Source of the DNA: Flammeovirgaceae bacterium UBA1842
GTDB lineage: Bacteria; Bacteroidota; Bacteroidia; Cytophagales; Cyclobacteriaceae
Assembly (NCBI GenBank): GCA_002338655.1
Contig: DDIU01000017.1
Coordinates: 1-64,000, forward strand
Length of the DNA: 64,000 bases
Reading direction: 5' to 3'
Shown here: positions 1 through 7,342 of the stretch, piece by piece
How positions within the stretch are numbered: position 1 is the stretch's first letter
How the letters are laid out: each line of letters opens with the position of its first letter
Program-made: the position numbers and the translations under genes
The notes under the pieces: model-generated
Databases searched by the model: none
What the model was told of the DNA's origin: nothing
Seen by the model: the letters and a program-made list of their open reading frames with translations, nothing else

Positions 1-25
1 AACTATCTCCCTTAACGAACATGGA

Positions 26-610
26 ATGAGAAAAATTTTAATCTTCTTGGCACTCAATCTGCTCCTGTCTCTAACTGGGTTGGCTTGTAAATGTACGGAG
101 CTTAACAAGGAAATTATTGATGAACTTAAGAGCTACTCTGACTTCATATTTATTGGAACAGTTCTAAACGGTGACAACTGGAACCCATACTCAGTGGAAC
201 GAATGAACCAATCAAAGAGTGCTAGTGATATCTACATGAGAGTTGATTCAGTACTCTTCGGAAATGTTCAAGCAGGTGATATCATTTTCATTTACCAGAG
301 TGCTGGCAGTTGCACAGAATCCTTCACATACGGAGAACAACAAATCATTTTCGGCAAACAAATTAAGCAAATAAAAAAGATTCAAAATAAGCCTTCAACT
401 CATGATGGCGATCTACCTTCGACTACAATGCCGCCACCTTTGCTAGGACTTCAAGAGGATGGGACTTATGAAACTAACGCAAATGAACTGGTTATTGATT
501 TTTTGAATGAGAAGCTAAAAGATAATGTGATGGTTGACACTGATATGTGTCGAAGCTTCCGAACTGGTTCACAAATAGGATCTGATGTGATTCAACTCCT
601 GAACAAATAA
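26..610 (+). CDS. Secreted NTR/TIMP-like domain protein
   Basis: The 194-residue product begins with a signal peptide (hydrophobic residues about 4-19). Cleavage after Ala20 would leave a mature protein starting Cys-Lys-Cys. That CxC start, followed by a segment reading DFIFIGTVL and later a Cys in GSCTESF and another in DMCRSF, is the pattern of netrin-like/TIMP-like domains, in which the N-terminal Cys can contact a metal. The assignment rests on this pattern and is moderate. The ATG at 26 is used because the nearby ATG at 21 runs into a stop after two codons. A lipoprotein is less likely because the residue three before the Cys is Gly. The function in bacteria is unknown; an inhibitor or binding role at the cell surface is only inferred. 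The next 350 bases contain no clear gene. Confidence 0.65.
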   Translation: MRKILIFLALNLLLSLTGLACKCTELNKEIIDELKSYSDFIFIGTVLNGDNWNPYSVERMNQSKSASDIYMRVDSVLFGNVQAGDIIFIYQSAGSCTESFTYGEQQIIFGKQIKQIKKIQNKPSTHDGDLPSTTMPPPLLGLQEDGTYETNANELVIDFLNEKLKDNVMVDTDMCRSFRTGSQIGSDVIQLLNK

Positions 611-757
611 AAAGAGCCTAAATGAGAAAATTATTTGGGATGAAAAATATCTCCTTGAATTTATGGAGAAGAAATCTAGGGGAATGTCGAGTTTCGAAAT
701 TGCTTTTGGAAAGGATAACAAAGACGCCCCACAACATTAGTAGCCGTTGCTCCCTCT
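611..757. other. Intergenic stretch with an ORF remnant
   Basis: Together with the repeat that follows, this forms a gap of about 350 bases (611-959) without a supported gene. One frame is open from 603 to the TAG at 738-740 (45 codons) and has protein-like composition, reading for example DEKYLLEFMEKKSRG, but has no start codon near its beginning. It may be the C-terminal remnant of a lost gene. I do not recognise the family. Confidence 0.3.
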
Positions 758-870
758 ATTCGACATATGCAATGTCGAATGATTATAATCCGATTTATAA
801 TCCATTTCGGGTTTAGTATATCGGATTGTAAATCCTATGACATAGCTTCTGGATTAAAAATCCAGAAGAG
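758..870. repeat. Palindromic interspersed repeat, copy 1
   Basis: This 113 bp element is about 90% identical to 1666-1780. It opens with a perfect inverted repeat (ATTCGACAT at 758-766 and ATGTCGAAT at 772-780, 5-base loop), continues with two similar units (GATTATAATCC and GATTTATAATCC), and closes with a perfect 10 bp stem (CTTCTGGATT at 846-855, AATCCAGAAG at 859-868, 3-base loop). Small size, palindromic ends and intergenic position suggest a REP-like or MITE-like element. No transposase is present nearby. Confidence 0.8.
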
Positions 871-959
871 GCTTAGGTGACAAATTGGTTAATTTATCAG
901 ATATTATTTATTTTATTTCCAATATTGCGCAACCTGAAAAAACGTTAGGGACTATTTAA

Positions 960-1589
960 ATGACCGATTATAAAAAACTATACCAAATAGCTTTCGGACT
1001 TGCAGTGTTTACAATAATATACAACATTGCCGAAGGATTGATTTCAACATATCTTGGGTTTGAAGATGAAAGTCTGGCCCTTTTTGGATTTGGTTCGGAC
1101 AGTTTTATCGAAGTAATTTCTGGTCTTGGAATAGCCCATATGATATTAAGAATTCAAAATAATCCTAATAGCAAACGAGATGAATTTGAAAGAACAGCAC
1201 TAAGAATTACTGGAATAGCTTTTTATATTTTGGTTTTTGGACTTGTTACAACAAGTATTTATAACATTGGGACAGGACACAAACCACTAACAACTTTTTG
1301 GGGAGTTGTGATTTCAATTATTTCAATCCTAATAATGTGGGTTTTGGTAGTTTGGAAAAGAAAAGTTGGAAACCAACTTAATTCTGCACCGATTTTAGCT
1401 GATGCTAATTGTACAATGGTTTGCGTCTATATGTCTATCATTTTACTTGTGAGTAGTGGAACTTATGAGCTGTTCGGAATTCCGTACATTGACAGTATCG
1501 GAACACTTGGACTTTCATATTTTGCATTTACGGAAGGAAAAGAATGTTTTGAAAAGGCAAAGAACGATAAAATTTGTTGTTGCGACTGA
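960..1589 (+). CDS. Small CDF-like cation transporter family membrane protein
   Basis: The 209-residue protein has about six predicted membrane segments and lacks the cytoplasmic C-terminal domain usual in cation diffusion facilitators (CDF, typically about 300 residues). Segment 2 (about residues 40-62) contains GSDSFIEVISG and segment 5 contains LADANCTMVC. These are positioned like the Asp-bearing metal-site helices of CDF proteins, but the usual HxxxD of segment 5 is not intact. The extreme C terminus is Cys-rich (ICCCD), which could bind a thiophilic metal. Short CDF-like proteins of this type are usually annotated as cation transporters in Bacteroidota; substrate and direction are unknown. 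The gene stands alone between two copies of a palindromic repeat, which suggests an insertion or mobilisable cassette. Confidence 0.6.
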   Translation: MTDYKKLYQIAFGLAVFTIIYNIAEGLISTYLGFEDESLALFGFGSDSFIEVISGLGIAHMILRIQNNPNSKRDEFERTALRITGIAFYILVFGLVTTSIYNIGTGHKPLTTFWGVVISIISILIMWVLVVWKRKVGNQLNSAPILADANCTMVCVYMSIILLVSSGTYELFGIPYIDSIGTLGLSYFAFTEGKECFEKAKNDKICCCD

Positions 1590-1665
1590 ATAAAAAAGGA
1601 AAGCACCCAAAATGGCTAAAAGTAATTACCTGTTCTCCCTCACTTCTGGAAACACCTATACCCCG

Positions 1666-1780
1666 ATTCGACATTTGCAATGTCGAAATGATTATAATCC
1701 GATTTATAATCCACTTCTGACGTACTATATCGGATTGTAACTCCTATGACATAGCTTCAGGATTAAAAATCCAGAAGAGG
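1666..1780. repeat. Palindromic interspersed repeat, copy 2
   Basis: This is the second copy of the element at 758-870, in the same orientation. The first stem is perfect (TTCGACATT at 1667-1675, AATGTCGAA at 1679-1687). The last stem (1755-1764 with 1768-1777) carries one mismatch. The central unit and the TATCGGATTGTAA block are conserved. The two copies bracket the CDF-like gene and leave about 100 bases to the start of the SMR gene. Confidence 0.8.
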
Positions 1781-1883
1781 TTAGACGGTATATTTTCATG
1801 GAAATAGGAAAGTCCACCACGTTGAGTAAATTTATCCCTATTCCATCGAGAGGTTAACAAATCAGATAAACAACCAATTAATA

Positions 1884-2222
1884 ATGAACTGGATTTTATT
1901 GATCGTGGCAGGGTTATTCGAAGTGGCGTTTGCTGCATGTCTCGGGAAAGCAAAAGAGGCAACAGGCACTGAAACCGCCTATTGGTACATTGGATTTTTG
2001 ATTTGCTTGGCAATAAGTATGTTACTTCTTGTACGGGTTACCCAACAATTGCCCATAGGAACGGCCTATGCGGTATGGACTGGAATTGGGGCTGTAGGAA
2101 CAGTTTTAGTTGGGATTCTGGTATTTAAAGAGCCTGCTACATTTTGGAGGTTATTCTTTATTACAACTTTAATAGCCTCAATAGTTGGACTGAAGATGGT
2201 TACGCATACTGTAGGGAACTGA
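1884..2222 (+). CDS. gdx: SMR family exporter, Gdx/SugE type (guanidinium/quaternary ammonium)
   Basis: The 112-residue protein has four membrane segments. The essential Glu13 of small multidrug resistance proteins lies in segment 1 (GLFEVAFA). The block PIGTAYAVWTGIGAVGT is the Gdx/SugE signature and closely matches E. coli SugE (PVGTAYAVWTGIGAVG), so I favour a guanidinium/H+ antiporter of the inner membrane over a broad QacE/EmrE-type drug exporter. A single gene is enough for a dual-topology dimer. The leader 1799-1845 could form an imperfect stem, but no known guanidine riboswitch class is recognisable. The gene lies between the palindromic repeat and a toxin-antitoxin operon. Confidence 0.85.
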   Translation: MNWILLIVAGLFEVAFAACLGKAKEATGTETAYWYIGFLICLAISMLLLVRVTQQLPIGTAYAVWTGIGAVGTVLVGILVFKEPATFWRLFFITTLIASIVGLKMVTHTVGN

Positions 2223-2303
2223 AATTAAAATGATAACAATTTTTCACTTAAGGAAAACAGAAAACGTTTATAACTAAATCTCAACATGAATTTGTAATAA
2301 ACA

Positions 2304-2331
2304 TTTTATGTACATATATTTGTACATAAAA
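2304..2331. promoter_or_regulatory. Palindromic operator of the YefM-YoeB operon
   Basis: This is a perfect 11 bp inverted repeat, TTTTATGTACA and TGTACATAAAA, separated by 6 bases, ending 7 bases before the antitoxin ATG. TGTACA repeats are the known core of YefM-YoeB operators in E. coli, so this is very probably the autoregulatory site. It lies where it would cover the promoter or the transcription start. Confidence 0.85.
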
Positions 2332-2338
2332 CATTGAT

Positions 2339-2590
2339 ATGTTAACTACAACTTTATCGGACTTCAGAAAAGATATCAAGAGATATCTAGACAATGTGAC
2401 CAAGAATTTTGAAACTTTGATAATCAATCGAGGTAAAGATTCAGGAGTTGTTATTATGTCTTTGGACGAATATAATTCTCTTTCTGCCACCAGTCATGAA
2501 TTATCAACACGTAAAAATGAGCAAAGACTAGATTCTGCTATTTCTAAGCTTGAGAACAAAGAATCGTTTGAGAAACAACTTCTGGATTGA
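2339..2590 (+). CDS. yefM: YefM-family antitoxin (Phd/YefM)
   Basis: The 83-residue protein has the Phd/YefM fold pattern. An N-terminal DNA-binding half (residues 1-55) carries the conserved GVVIMSLDEYNSL block, and a charged, probably disordered C-terminal tail (about 56-83) would wrap the toxin. It should neutralise the RNase YoeB and, with it, repress its own operon through the palindrome ending 7 bases before the ATG. The stop codon overlaps the toxin start by one base (TGATG), typical of translational coupling in this family. Confidence 0.92.
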   Translation: MLTTTLSDFRKDIKRYLDNVTKNFETLIINRGKDSGVVIMSLDEYNSLSATSHELSTRKNEQRLDSAISKLENKESFEKQLLD

Positions 2591-2847
2591 TGAAATATAT
2601 TTTCGTGAAAGAGTCTTGGGAAGACTATCTTTATTGGCAAAAAACTGACAAAAAGCTATTAAAAAGAATAAATGAACTTCTCAAAGATATATCCCGAAGT
2701 CCTTTTTCAGGGATAGGTAAACCCGAGGCTCTTAAACATAAATATAGTGGGTATTGGTCGAGAAGAATTAACGGGGAACATCGACTAATTTACAAAGTAA
2801 AAGAAGATGAGATACTCATTGCAAAATGTAGATTTCATTATGATTAA
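2590..2847 (+). CDS. yoeB: YoeB-family mRNA interferase toxin (Txe/YoeB)
   Basis: From the ATG at 2590 the product has 85 residues and aligns with E. coli YoeB almost without gaps. The catalytic residues keep their exact numbers: Glu46 (GKPEAL), Arg65 (EHRLIY), His83 and Tyr84 (CRFHYD). The toxin cleaves mRNA in the ribosomal A site. A TTG one codon upstream is open but the ATG gives the exact YoeB register and a one-base overlap with the antitoxin stop. All catalytic residues are present, so the toxin looks active, and the intact antitoxin upstream agrees with that. Confidence 0.94.
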   Translation: MKYIFVKESWEDYLYWQKTDKKLLKRINELLKDISRSPFSGIGKPEALKHKYSGYWSRRINGEHRLIYKVKEDEILIAKCRFHYD

Positions 2848-2906
2848 GAGGTTAACTAATTACAAACCACTATTAACTAACAACTACTTACCACTATCAC
2901 TTCACA

Positions 2907-3551
2907 TCAAAACACATACATCACCATCATCAAATAATGTAGAATACTCCCTGCCATTACAAACAAATGCCAGATAAAATGAGCATACTTCATTCGTGTG
3001 TCAATAATATAAAATACAATGCCTACTGTGTAGGCCAGTCCCCCTGAGATCAGCAACCAAAAAGCTGGTTCGGGCATCATCGATTTGAGGGTATTGACTT
3101 TAACTAGGATTATCCAGCCCATCAAAGCGTACATAGTGGTTGAAAGCGCTTTAAAACGTCCGGTATAAAATACTTTTAATACGATGCCTACGGCTGCCAT
3201 CCCCCACTGAATTCCAAAGAATACCCATCCCACTACACCACCCATGCTTATTAATAGTATTGGCGTATAAGTGCCCGCTATTAATAAAAAGATGCCACAA
3301 TGGTCAAGGATATTAAAAAGCTTCTTAGCCCGTTCATGGCGGAGGCCGTGATAAACAGTTGAAAAAATATAGAGCGCAACCAAACTAAATCCATAGAACA
3401 AAGCACTGAACAAACTCCATTGATGCGTACTCTTTACTCCCAGCACGATCAATACCACAAAACCTCCAATGGCCGTTAGGGCGGTAATACCATGTGATAT
3501 GGAGTTAAACCACTCTTCTTTTGCTGTTTGTACTGTTCTTTTTTCTCTCAT
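2907..3551 (-). CDS. Hemolysin III / PAQR family membrane protein (TrhA-like)
   Basis: The 214-residue protein has seven predicted membrane helices. Conserved PAQR features are the N-terminal EEWFNSISHGITA, the YHGLRHE segment, the DHCGIFLLIAGTYTP helix and the C-terminal HFIWHLFVMAGSILHY. The His residues at the two ends and the Asp form the metal site of this family. Bacterial members such as TrhA influence membrane lipid homeostasis; real haemolytic activity is usually not shown. It starts one base after the stop of the upstream MFS transporter gene, so the two are almost certainly co-transcribed. Confidence 0.88.
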   Translation of the reverse strand: MREKRTVQTAKEEWFNSISHGITALTAIGGFVVLIVLGVKSTHQWSLFSALFYGFSLVALYIFSTVYHGLRHERAKKLFNILDHCGIFLLIAGTYTPILLISMGGVVGWVFFGIQWGMAAVGIVLKVFYTGRFKALSTTMYALMGWIILVKVNTLKSMMPEPAFWLLISGGLAYTVGIVFYIIDTRMKYAHFIWHLFVMAGSILHYLMMVMYVF

Positions 3552-3552
3552 T

Positions 3553-5091
3553 TCACGATTGATTCTTGTCTTTCCTCTTAATAAAAATTAATGCCACCAA
3601 ACCGCTAATCCAAGCCATGATGGCGCCTATGTAAACTGCACGATCAAATGACGCAACGAAACTATTGTGAAATAAATCTGTAATCGCCCTTTTATCATCA
3701 TTCGATACAAATTCTGGTGGTACAGCAGCACCCAAGTTAGATGACGCTGAAATTACTGCTTGCTCTACTTCAGGTGTAAAGCTCATTGTTTTAATTTGAT
3801 CATACACATATCCCTTAAAGCTGAATAGTACAAATGAACCAATAAGAGCCACGGCTAATACACCTGCTGTTCTAGCCACGGCATTATTTATCCCTGAGGC
3901 TACACCTATGCTACCCTCTGGCACCGATCCCATGACAGCTGTGGTCAAAGGAGCCACAGTACTGCCCAAGCCTATTCCGAGCAATACAAAGGCAGGAAAA
4001 TAGGTAGTCCAATAATCTTGTACTCCTGCTGTGATACCTGCAAAAGAGAAAAAGAAAAAACCACAGCCAACGATCATAGGCCCTACAATAAGCGGGGTTC
4101 GCGATCCATGTAAGTCAACATACTTACCCATAAAAGGGGAAATGGTCGAGATCAAAATGACAACGGGCAACATACTTAACCCAGCCTGCAATTCAGTATA
4201 GCCCTGGATTTGGATAAAATTTAAAGGGGCAAAGAACAACACCCCTCCAAGGGTGGCATATAAAAATAAAGTGAGCAAATTGGCACTGCTAAATACCCTG
4301 GATTTAAATAGTGTAAGGGGCATCATCGGATGTTTTGATTTTTTTTGAATGATCAAAAAAAGCACAATAAAAATTGTGCCTAGAGCAAGTGATGTAATAA
4401 TAATTAAATGTTCAAAACCATACTTTGGTGACTCAATAAAGCCAAAAGTAATTCCAGCTAGTCCGAGTGTAACGGTTATCGCCCCCCAGAGGTCTAATGT
4501 GTCAGCAGCTTCATTTTTAGTTTCAGGTACTTTAGTTATCACTGCGTACAAAACCAATAAAGATAACGGCACATTCAAAAAGAAAATCACTCGCCAAAGG
4601 CCAATATTGGCCAACCATCCTCCAAGAACTGGCCCTATAAGACCCATCATAGCTCCAAATGTTGACCAAAGACCGATTGCCCTCCCTCGCTTGGTGGCTC
4701 CAAACTGTGCACTCAATATCGATAAACTGCCTGGGGTCAGCAGCGCACCTCCCACACCTTGAAAACAACGCGCAATAATCAATTGGAGCGGGCTTTGAGA
4801 AATGCCACAGACCAATGATGAAAGAGAAAATAGGGCTAGACCGATTAAGAATATCCTGTTTCTACCATATATATCACCCAACGAGCCTCCTAGTAATAAT
4901 AAAGCAGATAAGAAAAGTGCATAGCCATTTACCACCCATAAAAGCTCCGTTCCTGTTATATTTAAATCTTCCTGTAATGCAGGCAGTGCGACATTAAGAG
5001 CCGAACCATCGATAAACACAAGGCTGGAAGCGAGAATGGTGGCCAGCAAGGTCCATTTTTCTACGGAATTATAAGAATTTGTTGAGGCCAT
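3553..5091 (-). CDS. MFS transporter, DHA2 family (EmrB/QacA-like drug exporter)
   Basis: The 512-residue protein has about 14 membrane helices. It shows the DHA2 hallmarks: helix 1 with the membrane Asp motif (VFIDGSALNVALPAL), motif A in loop 2-3 (GGSLGDIYGRNRIF), and motif C in helix 5 (LIGPVLGGWL). A large loop precedes the last helix. It is expected to be a proton-driven exporter of drugs or other amphiphiles in the inner membrane. No EmrA-type adaptor or TetR/MarR regulator lies next to it; the only close partner is the hemolysin III-like gene 1 base downstream. The substrate cannot be predicted. Confidence 0.88.
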   Translation of the reverse strand: MASTNSYNSVEKWTLLATILASSLVFIDGSALNVALPALQEDLNITGTELLWVVNGYALFLSALLLLGGSLGDIYGRNRIFLIGLALFSLSSLVCGISQSPLQLIIARCFQGVGGALLTPGSLSILSAQFGATKRGRAIGLWSTFGAMMGLIGPVLGGWLANIGLWRVIFFLNVPLSLLVLYAVITKVPETKNEAADTLDLWGAITVTLGLAGITFGFIESPKYGFEHLIIITSLALGTIFIVLFLIIQKKSKHPMMPLTLFKSRVFSSANLLTLFLYATLGGVLFFAPLNFIQIQGYTELQAGLSMLPVVILISTISPFMGKYVDLHGSRTPLIVGPMIVGCGFFFFSFAGITAGVQDYWTTYFPAFVLLGIGLGSTVAPLTTAVMGSVPEGSIGVASGINNAVARTAGVLAVALIGSFVLFSFKGYVYDQIKTMSFTPEVEQAVISASSNLGAAVPPEFVSNDDKRAITDLFHNSFVASFDRAVYIGAIMAWISGLVALIFIKRKDKNQS

Positions 5092-5171
5092 AGGCAGTTA
5101 GTATATCAACGGTGTTTGAATATACAGTCAGTACTTTCAAATTAAAAGTTCTGACCCGTTTACTGATATAC

Positions 5172-5522
5172 TTATTTGCCTTTCTTTTTCTTACTCGACT
5201 TTGCTCTTGGGTTAAACTCCAGGCATAAGTCAATCCAGTATTCAAGATCTTCTTCCATATCAATAGCTTCAGATCTTACGAAAAGAAAACTTTTCATTGG
5301 CCTGCCTGTAAAATCCATTTCTTTACTTCCTCGTGTGTTCAATACTTCCTCATATTTATCAGGGTCTATTCGAACCATCAGCTGGTCTTTTACTACGCCC
5401 ATGCACATTTTGTCATCTACCATAATGCACAGTCCACCCATCATTTTCTTCTCTTCATTGGGTACACTTCGTTGTTTTAGAATAGTGCGAACACGATCTG
5501 CCAGTTGCTCTTCGTAGGCCAT
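5172..5522 (-). CDS. TfoX/Sxy N-terminal domain protein
   Basis: The 116-residue protein matches the TfoX N-terminal domain: an N-terminal helix (YEEQLADRVRTIL), the KKMMGGLCIMVDDKMCMGV hairpin, then GRPMKSFLFV. It ends in a lysine-rich tail (SSKKKKGK). The C-terminal domain of the competence regulator TfoX/Sxy is missing. Stand-alone versions are common and of unknown role, so competence control should not be assumed. The gene is 80 bases upstream of the MFS gene on the same strand, and co-transcription is possible. Confidence 0.85.
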   Translation of the reverse strand: MAYEEQLADRVRTILKQRSVPNEEKKMMGGLCIMVDDKMCMGVVKDQLMVRIDPDKYEEVLNTRGSKEMDFTGRPMKSFLFVRSEAIDMEEDLEYWIDLCLEFNPRAKSSKKKKGK

Positions 5523-5716
5523 ATTATTTTTAGTTTAATGCTTCTGATCCGTGCATTCAATTAACCTATATTTTTACAAATACATTTTGTATTCAATTTC
5601 GTTAGAAATTATAGAATGATCAAAAAATTCCAAAAAGGATATTTTGTTAATTCTCCTTAACTTAATTGGCGTTTCGTTGACTTCAACATCAAAGTATAAA
5701 AGCACAGTTTAATATC

Positions 5717-6148
5717 ATGACTAAACAACCCAACCATAATTTACTTAGTTTAAAAACAGTTATCCGAACACGTGGTTTCGAGGCCTCAAAATCATTCTAT
5801 GTTGGCCTTCTTAATCTGGAAATAGTGGAAGAGTATGATGACGGAAATGGCTCCAGAGGGCTCATACTCAGATTTGGTGATGAAAATAGTAATGCGTTTA
5901 TGGAGATCTCCGAAATTCTGGAGAGCCATGACTATTATCAGCCCCCATTTAGCAAAGCAATTGAAAACGATAAATTGGATATTCAACTTAAAACTAATGA
6001 TATCGGCTACTGGGCAAAATTGTTGAAGGAAAAACAATGGCCATTCAGGGGGCCGGTGCCTCGTCCTTGGGGCTCCCAGTATCTTTATTTAAGAGACCCG
6101 GATGGTCTACATATAATTATCTATCAGGAAAAAATGAGTTCCGGATGA
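5717..6148 (+). CDS. VOC family protein (glyoxalase/bleomycin-resistance fold)
   Basis: The 143-residue protein is a single VOC module pair. It has an N-terminal strand with LKTVIRTRGFEASKSFYVGLLNLEIVEEY and a C-terminal YLYLRDPDGLHIIIYQ block. The usual metal-binding Glu near the end of such blocks is replaced by Gln or shifted by one residue (YQEK), so a metal-dependent reaction is not assured. The substrate is unknown. The gene converges on the hydrolase gene with only 4 bases between stop codons. Confidence 0.82.
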   Translation: MTKQPNHNLLSLKTVIRTRGFEASKSFYVGLLNLEIVEEYDDGNGSRGLILRFGDENSNAFMEISEILESHDYYQPPFSKAIENDKLDIQLKTNDIGYWAKLLKEKQWPFRGPVPRPWGSQYLYLRDPDGLHIIIYQEKMSSG

Positions 6149-6152
6149 CAAT

Positions 6153-7142
6153 TTAGAGGAACGGTTCTGCACTATTTACATTCAAAAATTCTAGCATTCT
6201 AGCATTTACTATATCAGCTTTGTCAAATGATAAAAAATGCCCTGCATTTTCAATCACGCCTGTATCCGATTGCGGCAGTAGTTCCTCTGCCTTTTCAATA
6301 CTTTTCTTTGGGTTTACAATATCATGATCACCAATTAATGTTAGCACCGGCATGGTCAACGATCGTAATTCATCATCCGAATAGGGTGTCATTTGCAAAA
6401 TAAATTTATTTAACGATGCCTTTTCAGTGGCAATAAAATATTGATCGATATAAGCCTGCTTTATAATATCAACATTTACTGACATTGTTTCCAAAACGTC
6501 ACGCAGTTTTTTCCGCTTGGGATTGATCGTATAGATGATATTAGTTAGCATACCTGATCCTGGAGGTATTGGTGTAAATGTTTGGGCTGGACTTAATAGT
6601 ATCATATTCTTGATTGCGTATTTATGCTGGAGAGCAATATAGACCGCTAGCCAACCTCCCCTCGATGCCCCAATTATGCTAAATTCTTTAAGCTTGAGTT
6701 TTTTAAATATTTCATCATGCCAGCCCATAATCTCCTCCATGTTTTTGACTTTCCCATTTAATTCAGATTTCCCAGGCTCAAGTAAGTAGTCAATCGCATA
6801 CACTCTATGATGTTTGGCAAGTGCCCCAATATTAGGATACCACATGGTAGAGCTCGCATTCATTCCGTGCAATAACACCACCGCCTCGCCATTTTCAGGG
6901 CCACTTACGATAACATGGGCATTTCCATAACTCGTTTTGATATTCACTTCACCATAAGGCGTATCCCAAAGCTTCAATGCTTTGTTGTAGGCCTCATAAA
7001 ACTTACGGTTTTCTGGAGTCACTGTCTCCACATATTTACCATACTCGTTATCCAATTGTTTTTGGAAACTTACGGTCTCACTCTCACAGCCATAAACTGA
7101 CAATGTTATAGTAAGAATAGTATATCGTATTAATAATTTCAC
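6153..7142 (-). CDS. Alpha/beta hydrolase lipoprotein
   Basis: The 329-residue protein has a lipoprotein-type signal ending at Cys19 (SVYGC). The alpha/beta hydrolase core has an oxyanion region (VVLLHGMNASSTMWY), a nucleophile elbow GASRGG with Ser160, an acid in IGDHD near residue 273 and a His in NAGHFLSF near 304. It is probably anchored to an envelope membrane and cleaves an ester or amide. The substrate is unknown. No neighbour shares its strand, so it is likely monocistronic. Confidence 0.85.
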   Translation of the reverse strand: MKLLIRYTILTITLSVYGCESETVSFQKQLDNEYGKYVETVTPENRKFYEAYNKALKLWDTPYGEVNIKTSYGNAHVIVSGPENGEAVVLLHGMNASSTMWYPNIGALAKHHRVYAIDYLLEPGKSELNGKVKNMEEIMGWHDEIFKKLKLKEFSIIGASRGGWLAVYIALQHKYAIKNMILLSPAQTFTPIPPGSGMLTNIIYTINPKRKKLRDVLETMSVNVDIIKQAYIDQYFIATEKASLNKFILQMTPYSDDELRSLTMPVLTLIGDHDIVNPKKSIEKAEELLPQSDTGVIENAGHFLSFDKADIVNARMLEFLNVNSAEPFL

Positions 7143-7342
7143 GGTTTTTAAAGGTACGCAGTTAATAATAAAGTTTAGCTGATCATTTTTATGGACACAA
7201 TATCCATTTAAACTTACTCTCCAAACATTAATCTCAATATAGCTAAAATCAAAAATCGACTTACTTTATCTTCTCAGCAATAACCCCTTAATTTGTGTTT
7301 TTCGTGCCAAAAAATTAATGGTAAACAGTTAAAAAAGACGTT

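Noticed and set aside
622..816. 64-codon open frame beginning at ATG 622
   Set aside because: It runs through the left part of the palindromic repeat, has no family resemblance, and the competing frame 603-740 has the more protein-like composition.
2281..2490. Minus-strand frame over the antitoxin gene
   Set aside because: It is the antisense shadow of yefM and its operator.
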